DNA of 64,000 nt from Ilyobacter_A sp963675185 (GCA_963675185.2 CAXXOH010000003.1:744001-808000); one strand, 5' to 3'; positions 17,094-26,497 are shown, numbered from the stretch's first letter. Notes: generated by a model from the sequence alone, not told the origin. Numbers and translations: made by a program.

Positions 17094-18533
17094 CTATTGA
17101 TTAGTAAGCCTGTCTAATAAAACTTTAAGTTGTGGATCACCAATAAAGCTACCGATTGTTACGATTTCTTTACCTGGTGCAAATGCTTTTGCTCTATCGA
17201 ACAGATCTTTATGACAAACAATAATATCTACTTCTTCAGGAACATCTTCAATTGCAAAATTCTTTACATTAATGTTCAATCCTGCATTTTTAAGTTGTTT
17301 TCTAAATGAAGAAGCTCCCATTGCACTCGAACCCATTCCTGCATCACAGGCAAAAGCTATGAATTTAACATGCTCAGCTATTGGAGCAGTACTTGCTGCC
17401 ATTTTTTGGTTTAAAAGGTCTTTTCCCTCTTGCTTTAGATTCTTAACTTTGCTTTGAGATTCTTCAAATTCATCCAACTCAGCATCTCTTTTTTTGTCAA
17501 GCTTAAGTAAAAAGCTAGATACTACGAAAGATACAGCTGTTCCAACTGCTACTCCAGCTATTGTTGCGAAAAATCCTCCTTTTGGAGTCATGGCTAAAAA
17601 GGCGAAAATACTTCCAGGAGATGGGAATGCAACTAACCCCGCTCCTAACGCTTGGAAGGTAACAATCCCACTCATTCCACCTAAAATCATTGGAATAATC
17701 ATGATTGGCTTCATTAAAACATACGGGAAATATAGTTCATGTATTCCACCTAAGAAATGAATAATAATAGCAGTAGGTGCAGATTTTTTACTCATACCTT
17801 TCCCGAATAAAGCATACGCAAGTAGTAAACCTAGACCTGGACCAGGTGAAGAAGCAACCATAAAGAAGATTGATTTTCCTGCATCCATTGCAGCTTGAAC
17901 TCCTAAAGGAGCATAGATACCTTGGTCAATGGCGTTGTTTAAGAATAGTACTTTAGCAGGTTCATTAAAAATAGATAATAATGGCAGTAAATTAGCATTT
18001 ACTAGTGCTTCTATTCCTATTTTAACTACATTATTGGCCGCTAAAATAGCAGGACCTATAGCCTTATAAGCTACTAAGCATAGTCCCATACCTAAAATAC
18101 CGATTGAGAAGTTATTTACAATCATTTCAAATCCAGAAGGAATTTTTCCATCAATAGCTTTATCGAATTTCTTAATAATGTAGCCGCCAACTGGCCCAAT
18201 AATCATAGCACCTATAAACATAGGAATGTCAGATCCAACAATAACACCCATCGTACCGATAACTCCCATTACCGCTCCACGTTTTCCGGCAATAGCACCT
18301 CCACCGGTGTATGCAATTAATAGTGGTAACAAGTAAATAATCATAGGACCAACTAATTTTCCTAAAGATTCATTAGGCATCCAACCTGTTGGAATAAACA
18401 AAGCCGTAATTAGTCCCCAAGCAATAAACGCTCCGATATTCGGCAATACCATCCCTGTTAAAAATCCACCGAAAGCTTGAATCTTAGCTCTCATAGAATT
18501 CTTTGAATCTGATTTCATTGCAATTCCATCCAT
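17094..18533 (-). CDS. PTS mannitol-type EIICB (CmtA/MtlA-like)
   Basis: 479 residues. The N-terminal ~350 form a polytopic EIIC domain (GGFLTGMVLPNIGAFIAWG at the start and the GGIHELYFPYVLMKPI substrate-loop motif near residue 265). After a charged linker comes an EIIB domain with the phosphocysteine loop AFACDAGMGSSAMGASS near residue 395. The fused EIIA of MtlA is missing and is encoded separately upstream (18556-18990), as in E. coli CmtA/CmtB. AAGGAGG lies ten bases before the ATG. Substrate could be a hexitol or a related sugar; mannitol is not proven, since no mannitol-1-phosphate dehydrogenase of the MtlD type is present. Confidence 0.9.
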   Translation of the reverse strand: MDGIAMKSDSKNSMRAKIQAFGGFLTGMVLPNIGAFIAWGLITALFIPTGWMPNESLGKLVGPMIIYLLPLLIAYTGGGAIAGKRGAVMGVIGTMGVIVGSDIPMFIGAMIIGPVGGYIIKKFDKAIDGKIPSGFEMIVNNFSIGILGMGLCLVAYKAIGPAILAANNVVKIGIEALVNANLLPLLSIFNEPAKVLFLNNAIDQGIYAPLGVQAAMDAGKSIFFMVASSPGPGLGLLLAYALFGKGMSKKSAPTAIIIHFLGGIHELYFPYVLMKPIMIIPMILGGMSGIVTFQALGAGLVAFPSPGSIFAFLAMTPKGGFFATIAGVAVGTAVSFVVSSFLLKLDKKRDAELDEFEESQSKVKNLKQEGKDLLNQKMAASTAPIAEHVKFIAFACDAGMGSSAMGASSFRKQLKNAGLNINVKNFAIEDVPEEVDIIVCHKDLFDRAKAFAPGKEIVTIGSFIGDPQLKVLLDRLTNQ

Positions 18534-18555
18534 TATCCTTTAACCTCCTTATTGT

Positions 18556-18990
18556 TTATATTGAAAAAGCCTCATACAGCTTTTCAACATCATTAAGCCC
18601 GCTTAAATACTTTACCCTTTCTTCCTCTTCGATAACGTCAGCTAAGTTAGAGATAATTTCAATATGCTCATCATTTTTCCCAGCAATACCTATTAAGAAA
18701 TAGGCTATATTTTGATCGCCAAATTCTATCCCATCTGGATACTGTAACACCACGACTCCAGGAGTTATGACTTCATGTTTTGATTTACCTGTACCGTGCG
18801 GTATTGCAACATAATTCCCTATATATGTTGTCGATATTTTCTCTCTTTCCAGCATGTAATTTACATAATCTTTTTTTACATATCCTAATTTAAAAAGTTT
18901 TTCCCCGGCCGCTTTTATAGCATCCTCTTTAGAGACACTTTTTAACCCTAGAAATATCCCTTCTCTTGTCAAAATTTCCTTTTTAGACAT
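18556..18990 (-). CDS. PTS mannitol-type EIIA (CmtB/MtlF-like)
   Basis: 144 residues, one EIIA_2 domain with the phosphohistidine in YVAIPHGTGKSKHEV near residue 57. First gene of the PTS-dehydrogenase-glpX operon, 22 bp upstream of EIICB. It faces the divergent solute-binding-protein/two-component operon across a 312-bp regulatory gap. Confidence 0.93.
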   Translation of the reverse strand: MSKKEILTREGIFLGLKSVSKEDAIKAAGEKLFKLGYVKKDYVNYMLEREKISTTYIGNYVAIPHGTGKSKHEVITPGVVVLQYPDGIEFGDQNIAYFLIGIAGKNDEHIEIISNLADVIEEEERVKYLSGLNDVEKLYEAFSI

Positions 18991-19088
18991 CTTCCCTCCT
19001 CAATCCAATAAAACTTCGATCAAATCATAACCAATCTAAAGTTTTCTTTTTTGTTTCTGATAAATTTTTAATCTTGATTCTTGTAAAA

Positions 19089-19094
19089 ATTATA
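19089..19094 (-). promoter_or_regulatory. Probable -10 of the mannitol-type PTS operon
   Basis: TATAAT on the minus strand, ~100 bp before the EIIA start. No recognisable -35 hexamer lies 16-18 bases upstream, which is the pattern of an activator-dependent promoter. The repeated operator-like sequence at 19138-19159 sits upstream at a distance suitable for an AraC-type activator. Confidence 0.5.
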
Positions 19095-19137
19095 CACCAG
19101 AAACTTCTGATTAAAAATAAAGCATGTTTAGAAAATT

Positions 19138-19159
19138 TGTGTTCTTTTTGTGTTCTTTT
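19138..19159. promoter_or_regulatory. Tandem 11-bp direct repeat, candidate operator
   Basis: TGTGTTCTTTT occurs twice in direct succession (19138-19148 and 19149-19159), one DNA turn apart, in the divergent gap between the PTS operon and the response-regulator operon. AraC-family regulators often bind directly repeated half-sites upstream of a poor -35. Binding by the regulator at 20672-22186 is inference. The flanking DNA is very T-rich, which weakens the case. Confidence 0.4.
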
Positions 19160-19302
19160 TTTGAGTTTTTTATATTTTTATATTTTTTTTGGTTTTTTAT
19201 ATTTTTTTTTAGTTTATTTTTTATCTCCTTTCATAATTAAAATTAATATACTAAAATATATAATGTAGTATTTTATATAGAACTTTTTATAGGAGGTTTT
19301 TA

Positions 19303-20697
19303 ATGAAAATTTCTTTTAAAACAATTTTCTTTTTTTTATTCTTAATTATTGTTTTCTCGATTATTTCATTTAGACTACTTGAAATAGAGAGTAAAAAGAT
19401 TAATCAAACTGCTTTAAGTAAAGCTAAAATAAAAGTATACTTAAATCAACACCCTTATTCAGAAGCTATAATAAGAGAAATACCCTTATTTGAAAAGAAA
19501 ACCGGTATAAAAGTGGAGTATACAGTAAGTGAGGAAGATATTTATCGAGACAAACTATACCATATTCTAAAGAACAAGCAGCAAGATCTAGATGTGTTTA
19601 TGGCTGGCCCGTACTCTATATGGAAATATTCTTATGAAGGTCTCTTGGAAGATTTAGATGAATATATTAATGATAATACTTTTACTGATGAAAATTATGA
19701 TTTAGAAGATTTCTTACCTGTAACTTTAAAAACTCTTAGATGGAATCTAAACCCTGGTGATCGGTATGGTAGCGGACCACTCTTTGGAATTCCACTTGGC
19801 TTTGAACTTACATCTATTCCCTACAATAAGAAATTAGTCAATGAAAAGGATTTAGATTCTTTAAAAACAATAGATGACCTAATAAATCTTTGCAATAAAT
19901 TAAAAAATAAACATCCTAATATAAACCCAATTGGGCTTCGAGGTAAAAACCATTGGTCTAGCATTTCAGGGGGATATATCAATTTGTACTATAGCTCAGG
20001 GCTCTCTGATTTTAAAAAAATAAACCAAATTTTGGTCCCGGATGTGAATTCAAAACCATCTGTTGAATTTAATAAAAAATACATGAAAATGATAAAAAGA
20101 TATATAGGAAAAGATTGGGAAAACTATTCTTGGTATAATATTGGTTCTAAACTTGGAAGTGGAAAAATAGCTTTTTTAGTTGATGCTGATAATAACGGCT
20201 ATCTCCAAAATCTTTCGGAACTTTCATCAGAAAAAGGCAATATATCGGTTTATCCTATTTCTAAGTTTAAATTAAATAATAAAAAGACAAATATATGGGT
20301 ATGGGGACTTTCAATGAATCGTTTTTCAGAAGAGAAAGAAGCTTCTTGGGAATTTATTAGATATTTCACTGCAAAAGAATTTTTAAAAAAAGCTATTAAG
20401 CAACAAACATATCTAAATGTCCCGAGAAAATCTATCCTGTTTTCAAAAGAATTCTCAGAAAATAATCCACACATAGATTTTTTAAAAAAAGAAATTGAAA
20501 ATGTAGAGCTTCTTATGACACCTAATCCGTATGCTGTCGATATAATGAATGACTGGATGAATATTTTAAACCGAATGTATAAAGATGAATTGAGTGTAGA
20601 AACAGGGCTAGATGAATTAAGTTTAAAAATGGAAGAATATTTAAAAAAAATAGAAATTAAAAGGAGTTTTAATGAAGAAAGTGCTTATAGTAGATGA
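19303..20697 (+). CDS. Membrane-anchored sugar-binding protein (family 1 SBP)
   Basis: 464 residues. One hydrophobic segment (residues ~7-25) has no lipobox cysteine, so it looks like a signal anchor. The rest resembles family 1 extracellular solute-binding proteins (IKVYLNQHPYSEA, FEKKTGIKVEYTVSE, DVFMAGPYSIWKY, FGIPLGFELTSIPYNK). No ABC permease or ATPase gene is near. It is co-transcribed with a response regulator (26-bp overlap) and histidine kinase, and lies opposite a PTS operon. It therefore probably acts as the ligand sensor of the two-component system, not as a transporter subunit. AGGAGG precedes the ATG. Confidence 0.85.
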   Translation: MKISFKTIFFFLFLIIVFSIISFRLLEIESKKINQTALSKAKIKVYLNQHPYSEAIIREIPLFEKKTGIKVEYTVSEEDIYRDKLYHILKNKQQDLDVFMAGPYSIWKYSYEGLLEDLDEYINDNTFTDENYDLEDFLPVTLKTLRWNLNPGDRYGSGPLFGIPLGFELTSIPYNKKLVNEKDLDSLKTIDDLINLCNKLKNKHPNINPIGLRGKNHWSSISGGYINLYYSSGLSDFKKINQILVPDVNSKPSVEFNKKYMKMIKRYIGKDWENYSWYNIGSKLGSGKIAFLVDADNNGYLQNLSELSSEKGNISVYPISKFKLNNKKTNIWVWGLSMNRFSEEKEASWEFIRYFTAKEFLKKAIKQQTYLNVPRKSILFSKEFSENNPHIDFLKKEIENVELLMTPNPYAVDIMNDWMNILNRMYKDELSVETGLDELSLKMEEYLKKIEIKRSFNEESAYSR

Positions 20698-22186
20698 TGA
20701 AATGATTGTTAGGCTTGGACTTAAATCAATGATCGACTGGCAAAAAAATGGCTTTGCAATAGTAGGAGAAGCTAAAAGCGGGAGTGAAGCTTTAAAAATA
20801 ATCAAAGACTCCGATGTAGATTTGGTTATAACTGACATCTCCATGCCTGAGATGGATGGTTTTGAGTTAGTTAAACTTTCCAAAAAAATAAATCCTAATT
20901 TGAAATTCATAATACTCACTCACTATGACGATTTTGATTTTGCAAGAAAAGCAATTGACCTAAAAGTTGAAAACTATATTCTAAAATCAGAACTAGATGC
21001 GAATTCACTTATAGAGACTTTGAATAAACTCACCTCAGAAAACAAAGTAGAAATTAGAAATGTTGAAAAAACTGGAGAATTAAATGCTCTTTTAAAAAAA
21101 CTCTTACTCAGCGATACCATCGATATAGGTGATGAATACTTAAAAAATATAGACATATGCTCTTTAGCTTACGGAATTATATTAGATGAACTCTATGAGT
21201 ATAGTGAAGAAATTTTAAAAAGAAATCAAATTATACAGGATATTTTTAGAGAAACTTTTAAAACAGTAAACTGGAATTTTAATATTTTTATAAATAAAAA
21301 TGAAGTATTAATACTTTCTTTTACAACTAAAGATAACCATTCAGAGGAAAAAATTAAAGACTTATTTTCTGTATTCCTAGACAATCTTAAAAGTATCATG
21401 GATTTAAACATGCTTTTAAAAACTTCATTTTCTACAAAAATTCAAAAAATAGAATCCTGCTTAAAAACTTTGAAAGAGGAAATACTCTATGATTATTTTG
21501 GAGAAAAACAAAGTTTTTCAGAAAGTTTATTTACATATAGAATAGATTTTGAATACTTAAGCGAAATAGTTAATACAGGTAATTTAGAAGATTCCTTGAA
21601 ATATCTCGAAACAATATTTAACTATTTAAAAGAAAAAAGAAATATAGATTATTGTTTTAAAATATTTTATAAAATTTTCAAAATATTTATAGATGCTTCT
21701 CATAACAGTATAGAAGAAAGTTTTCAAGAGGATTCGGTTAGAAATCTTAATATTCTAGAGCTTAAAAAAGCCAACACTTTTGAATCTCAGGAAAACTTTA
21801 TATTCCATGTATGTAGGAGATTTTTTTCCGAAAAATCTAAAAAAGAATCTTATAGCCTTATAACAATAAAAGCTTTGAAAATAATTGAAAAAAATTTTTC
21901 AGATAATATATCTCTCTCTAAAATTGCAGAATGCCTAGATATAAATAAGAGCTATTTAAGTACTACTTTTAAAAATGACACAGGAAAAAATTTATCAAAT
22001 TATATATTGGAATTTAGGATTGAAAGAGCTAAAGACTTATTGGTCAATTCTGAAATGAAAATATATGAAATAGCAGAAGAAGTAGGTTTCTCGAATGTTT
22101 ACTATTTTTCAAAGGTATTTAAAGATATCGTAGGAATAACCTGTAAAGAATACAGAAAAATGCATGTTTATAAAAATATAAATTAA
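20672..22186 (+). CDS. AraC-type response regulator (YesN-like)
   Basis: 504 residues. An N-terminal receiver domain (VLIVDDEMIVRLGLKSM; phosphoacceptor Asp in LVITDISMPEMDGFEL near residue 54; conserved Lys in NYILKSEL near residue 105), a long middle region, and a C-terminal AraC DNA-binding domain with two helix-turn-helices (ISLSKIAECLDINKSYLS and IYEIAEEVGFSNVYYFSKVF). The start overlaps the upstream SBP gene, with AAAAGGAG eight bases before. Pairs with the kinase at 22205-23833, 18 bp downstream. Likely activates the divergent PTS operon. Confidence 0.92.
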   Translation: MKKVLIVDDEMIVRLGLKSMIDWQKNGFAIVGEAKSGSEALKIIKDSDVDLVITDISMPEMDGFELVKLSKKINPNLKFIILTHYDDFDFARKAIDLKVENYILKSELDANSLIETLNKLTSENKVEIRNVEKTGELNALLKKLLLSDTIDIGDEYLKNIDICSLAYGIILDELYEYSEEILKRNQIIQDIFRETFKTVNWNFNIFINKNEVLILSFTTKDNHSEEKIKDLFSVFLDNLKSIMDLNMLLKTSFSTKIQKIESCLKTLKEEILYDYFGEKQSFSESLFTYRIDFEYLSEIVNTGNLEDSLKYLETIFNYLKEKRNIDYCFKIFYKIFKIFIDASHNSIEESFQEDSVRNLNILELKKANTFESQENFIFHVCRRFFSEKSKKESYSLITIKALKIIEKNFSDNISLSKIAECLDINKSYLSTTFKNDTGKNLSNYILEFRIERAKDLLVNSEMKIYEIAEEVGFSNVYYFSKVFKDIVGITCKEYRKMHVYKNIN

Positions 22187-22204
22187 TCTAAGGAAGAGGT
22201 CTAT

Positions 22205-23833
22205 ATGAATAAATACATTATTCAAAAAAAAATTTTTTTTGGTCTCATATTTATGATAATATTTTTCATTTTCATATTGTCAGTTTTAGAATTTTCAGTA
22301 ATAATAAATACATTACAAAATAAAGAAATTGAAAATATGATTTTCTCATCTAATCTCGCGCAAAAGAATATTGAAAATTCTTTGAAACAAATAAGTGAAT
22401 TTGATGAGATATTCTATACAAATAACGAAATATTTGAAACTATAGAGCAAGAAAACCCTCCTAATTCTGAAGTAGAATCTTTTTTGAATACTGTAAAAAA
22501 CACACATAATTTTATCGAAAATATTTATATTGAAAAAAAGGAAAAAACTATATTCTCTACAAATCTAAATATTGAAACTAAAGAAATTGAAAATATCATA
22601 TCAATGAAATCTAAAAGTTTTTTTTCATACAAGAACCAACTATTTTATAGAATTCAGCTTTATAACCTTGATACCGGCAACGTTGTAGGGAGCCTGATAA
22701 TAGAGATAAACAAAAGGGGCCTTAATGAAATATTCATAAATTCCTCCATCGGAGGAGATGAAACTGTTTTGATACTAGATGAAAAGAATAATATTATATT
22801 TCAGTATCCTTACAACATAGACCTAAGTAATAGGATTATTGAATTTTTAAACAATCCTCCCCAAAAAATAATTGACAGTAAATTATTTCTAAAAAATGAA
22901 ATGAAATATAGCTCATGGATAAATATAAGAATTATTCCTTTAGATGTAATTTACAAAAAATTTAAAGCAATATTTATTCAAATGATTCTTTTTGTATTTA
23001 TTCTTTCTCTAATGGTATTATTTTTAGTATATAAATTTATACTTTCCTTTACAAAACCAATATTATATTTATGTGATAAATTTAAGGAATTAGAAAATGG
23101 AAATTTCGATGTGGTTATAAATTTCAACAGGAAAGATGAGATAGGAGAACTTGGAGATTCATTTAACAACATGGCATTTAGAATAAAAAAACTTCTTGAA
23201 GAAAAATTGGAAATTCAGGAAAAAAAGAGCAAGTTAGAATTTCAAGCCTTACAGGCCCAAATGAATCCCCATTTCTTGTATAATATACTTGATTCAGTAA
23301 AATGGATGGCTATTCTACATAATGTACCAATTATTTCAAATATGATAAATAATATTATAAGACTTCTTAAATATAATATATCATTTGTAGACCCTATAGT
23401 TTCTTTAGACGATGAAATAAAAAATGTGAAAAACTACGTAGAAATACAAAAATATAGGTATGGAAATTGCTTTAAAGTTGAGTACTCAATTGATGAAAAT
23501 TGTTTAAATTCCAAGATACTCAAACTTACTCTCCAACCTATAGTAGAAAATGCATTTCATCACGCATTTAATTTAGAAGATGAATTGAATCTTATAACCT
23601 TAAAAGCTACGATAGAATCTGATAATTTAATCATCGAAATACAGGATAATGGAAAGGGAATCGACCTAGAAAAAGATAAGAATAGAAGTAAAGGTTCAAC
23701 AGGTATCGGGTTGGAAAATATAGATGAAAGAATAAAGCTCTATTTCGGAGAAAAATATGGCATTTTCTTTGAAAAAAATAAAGGTACTATAGTCAGAATA
23801 ATATTACCTTATGTAACTATAGTTAATCCTTAA
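22205..23833 (+). CDS. YesM-type sensor histidine kinase
   Basis: 542 residues. Membrane spans at about 10-32 and 255-282 bracket an extracytoplasmic region of ~220 residues. Then come a HAMP domain (ELENGNFDVVINFNRKDE), a His_kinase dimer segment with the phosphoryl histidine in LQAQMNPHFLYNILDSVKWM, and a C-terminal ATPase domain (PIVENAFHHAF, DNGKGID, GSTGIGLENIDERI). This is the YesM/LytS-like class that works with YesN-type regulators. The SBP encoded two genes upstream is the probable input partner. Confidence 0.92.
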   Translation: MNKYIIQKKIFFGLIFMIIFFIFILSVLEFSVIINTLQNKEIENMIFSSNLAQKNIENSLKQISEFDEIFYTNNEIFETIEQENPPNSEVESFLNTVKNTHNFIENIYIEKKEKTIFSTNLNIETKEIENIISMKSKSFFSYKNQLFYRIQLYNLDTGNVVGSLIIEINKRGLNEIFINSSIGGDETVLILDEKNNIIFQYPYNIDLSNRIIEFLNNPPQKIIDSKLFLKNEMKYSSWINIRIIPLDVIYKKFKAIFIQMILFVFILSLMVLFLVYKFILSFTKPILYLCDKFKELENGNFDVVINFNRKDEIGELGDSFNNMAFRIKKLLEEKLEIQEKKSKLEFQALQAQMNPHFLYNILDSVKWMAILHNVPIISNMINNIIRLLKYNISFVDPIVSLDDEIKNVKNYVEIQKYRYGNCFKVEYSIDENCLNSKILKLTLQPIVENAFHHAFNLEDELNLITLKATIESDNLIIEIQDNGKGIDLEKDKNRSKGSTGIGLENIDERIKLYFGEKYGIFFEKNKGTIVRIILPYVTIVNP

Positions 23834-23887
23834 AAAAATGGCAGGAAATCCCATAAAATTTTTAAATATTATTATGGGTGATGTTTT

Positions 23888-24719
23888 ATGAAACAAATAT
23901 TATATCTCGAGGAATTAAAAAAACTAATTTCTATTGAAAAGGATTTAAAAGTTAAACTTAAATTCATGGCTATTAATACTGCTGCGAAGCAATCTTCAAT
24001 TCCAAAAGTAGCTGAACTTTTGGATATTCCAGAAAGAACTCTATATAGATGGGTTGATAATTGGAATCTATACAAGCGTGAAGGTTTGGTTTCACACTAT
24101 TATAAATCCGGTAGAAAATCTATTCTATCTGAATCAGAGATGGAACAACTTAAAGAGATACTTTCTAATAAAGGAGCTTTTACCACTGAAGGAGCTCGAA
24201 GTATTATTTACTGTGAATTTAAAAAATCAATCTCTTCAAAAAGACTTAGAGTGATTTTAAAAGAAAAGCTAAAATTTAAGTAGAAAAACATATAGAGAAA
24301 TGGAAAAATAACACCGTAGGTTTCTATGCATTGAGAGGTAATAGCTGTCTTTCATTTATGAACTCATCAAAGAAAGAGGAAATAGGAAAATTTCTCCAAA
24401 AGATCCGAGCTATAAATTCTGAATTTAAAAGAATTATACTCATCTTGGACAATTTTAAAAGCCATCACAGTAAATACATATTAGATTATGCTGAAAAACA
24501 TTACATAATCTTAATTTTTCTACCTCCCTACTCACCAGATCTAAACCCAATAGAGTTCATATGGAAGAGTATTAAACGCGAAATTTCTAAAATTTTTTTT
24601 TTACATTGATTGATATTAAGAAATTGATATATGCTAGTTTTGTCGAATTTTCTAGTTCTTTAAGTTTCGCCAAATCATGGATGTATAAATTCTTACCAAA
24701 TTTTTTGTCAAATATTTAG
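23888..24719 (+). pseudogene. Degenerate IS630-family transposase
   Basis: An N-terminal helix-turn-helix part (VAELLDIPERTLYRWVDNW) ends at a stop at 24283. The matching C-terminal DDE part resumes with GFYALRGNSCLSF, then LILDNFKSHHSKY and the IS630 signature FLPPYSPDLNPIEFIWK. The expected stretch with the first catalytic Asp is missing. A second frame change occurs in a run of nine T near 24595, after which the normal C-terminus (IDIKKLIYASFVEF) reads to a TAG at 24717. Internal deletion plus frameshift make it non-functional. Confidence 0.85.
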
Positions 24720-24780
24720 AGACTAACTATAATCTCTACTTTTGTCCAAGCCATCCCTACGGAAACATTTAAAAATGGGT

Positions 24781-24990
24781 TTACTTCCTCTTTGGGCTAA
24801 ATTGATAGTTTATACCCGCCATAACATCTATTGATATAGACTCTAAATAATCAATACTACTAATCTCTCCTTCTAACCTAGAATATTCAAAATTTAAAAA
24901 AGTATCAACATTTGGATTAAACGGATTATTAAATCTACCACTTAGAAAAAAAATCGAATTTTCAACCGTTGTTTTTAAGTATTTTAGCAC
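24781..24990 (-). pseudogene. Possible outer-membrane barrel C-terminal remnant
   Basis: About 69 codons of open frame end in alternating strand-like sequence (VDTFLNFEYSRLEGE, SISIDVMAGINYQF) like the last strands of an outer-membrane beta-barrel. The upstream part is lost where IS3 debris begins. Recognition rests on pattern only; chance translation is possible. Confidence 0.3.
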
Positions 24991-24999
24991 TGTTTTTTA

Positions 25000-25212
25000 C
25001 ACTCCAAAAGGTTTAATTGTTCATACTGATAGAGGCTCTCAGTACACTAGTAAAAAATTTCAAAGGATATGGTGCTAATTTCTACTGGGAATCCATATGA
25101 TAATTCTTTAATGGAGTCATTTTATAAATCTTTAAAATCAGAACTTTTGGTAAACGGTAGATTTGAAACCATAGAAAAATCAAAGAATGCAATCTCCGAG
25201 TATATAGAATAG
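25000..25212 (+). pseudogene. IS3-family orfB 3' fragment
   Basis: Translates, with a frameshift near 25065, as GLIVHTDRGSQYTSKKF and then NSLMESFYKSLKSELL, the second Asp and the Glu regions of an IS3-type DDE transposase. The 5' part is missing, and the 3' end is cut where IS256 sequence begins at about 25208. A remnant only. Confidence 0.85.
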
Positions 25213-26405
25213 ATGCTTAATTGACCTATAATTTTTGCCCATTCCCGAACTCGAATTTTCCATTTCTTAGTAATATCAATCATTGCTAGATAAAGCATCT
25301 TCAACAATGAATCGTCAGTTGGGAAAATACTCTTGGACTTTGTTACTTTTCTTAGTTGACGGTTGAAGCTCTCAATTGCATTTGTCGTATAGATTAATTT
25401 TCTAATTTCTTTAGGATATTTAAACATAACAGCTATCTCGTCCCAATGATCTCGCCATGGCTTTATTGCAATATAGTATTTTTCGCTCCATTTTGCGTCA
25501 AGCTTAGCAAGAGCGTCCAACGCTGCCTCTTCATCAATGGCTGTATAAATTGGCTTGAGATCCGTTACAAAAGTTTTTCGGTCTTTGTAAGACAGATAAC
25601 GAGTAGAATTACGGATCATATGTACAATGCAACGCTGCACCTCTGTTCTAGGGAATGTTGCTTCTATAGCTTCCTTGAAACCATTTAGACCATCAATCGA
25701 TGCGATAAGAATATCTTCGACACCTCTATGCTGAAGATCACTTAGAACCTTTAACCAAAATTTGCTTGTTTCATTTTCACCGACCCACATTCCTAGGACT
25801 TCTTTCATACCATCAAGGTTGATACCAATAATTATGTAAACAGCTTTATTTACGATTTTGCCATCCTGTCTAACTTTGTAATGGATAGCATCCATTACAA
25901 CATGGGCGTAAATTCTATCCAAAGGACGTTGTTGCCATTCTTTGATGATCGGCATGATTTTATCAGTGATCTGCGAAATCATGGTCGGTGAAATATCGAT
26001 GCCATAAAGATTATTCAGATGGTCCTGAATATCTCTGACAGTCATACCTTTAGCATACATGCTTATTACTTGGTCGTCAATACTAGAAACATCCCGCTGA
26101 TTTTTCTTAACGATAATTGGTTCAAATTCCCCGGAACGCTCACGTGGAACTTCGATTTCAATTTTGCCGTAGTCGGAGCGAACTTTCTTCGAGCGCTTGC
26201 CGTTTCGCGTATTGTTGGTATCTTTATTTTTATAATCATATTTGCTGTAGCCTAACTCATAATCTAATTCAGCTTCAAGCATTTCTTCGATAAGATCCTT
26301 GAATTGCTCTTTAAGAAGATTCTGAACATCGGAAACATCCTTTAATTTCCCTTCTTGCATAAGTTCACGTACTTTTTGTTTGTCTAATAACCCTTTGAAT
26401 GACAT
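25122..26405 (-). CDS. IS256-family transposase, C-terminus replaced
   Basis: 427 codons as read. The first ~398 match the 404-residue transposase at 39126-40340 with only a couple of visible substitutions (e.g. PRERSGEF for PRDRSGEF). After IIGQLSIY the natural end FEGRI is replaced by ~28 residues translated from antisense IS3 debris. The DDE mutator-type core (VVMDAIHYKVRQDG, ASIDGLNGFKEAIEATFP, TTNAIESFNRQLRK) is intact, so the protein could act in trans on the other copy. Confidence 0.85.
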   Translation of the reverse strand: MSFKGLLDKQKVRELMQEGKLKDVSDVQNLLKEQFKDLIEEMLEAELDYELGYSKYDYKNKDTNNTRNGKRSKKVRSDYGKIEIEVPRERSGEFEPIIVKKNQRDVSSIDDQVISMYAKGMTVRDIQDHLNNLYGIDISPTMISQITDKIMPIIKEWQQRPLDRIYAHVVMDAIHYKVRQDGKIVNKAVYIIIGINLDGMKEVLGMWVGENETSKFWLKVLSDLQHRGVEDILIASIDGLNGFKEAIEATFPRTEVQRCIVHMIRNSTRYLSYKDRKTFVTDLKPIYTAIDEEAALDALAKLDAKWSEKYYIAIKPWRDHWDEIAVMFKYPKEIRKLIYTTNAIESFNRQLRKVTKSKSIFPTDDSLLKMLYLAMIDITKKWKIRVREWAKIIGQLSIYSIYSEIAFFDFSMVSNLPFTKSSDFKDL

Positions 26406-26478
26406 GTGAGTGGTACCTCCTTATTGATATTTTATTTTACATCAATTTCGGAGTTTACACCAAATATTTTACACCCTC
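25208..26478 (-). mobile_element. IS256-family element, copy 1, end-truncated
   Basis: Nearly identical to the copy at 39120-40413, but the end near 25208 lacks the last five codons and the terminal repeat; sequence passes straight into IS3 debris. The other end (GAGGGTGTAAAATATTTGG reading inward from 26478) is kept. No target duplication is seen. Probably not mobile by itself. Confidence 0.88.
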
Positions 26479-26497
26479 ACATGTTAAAAAGGTTCTT

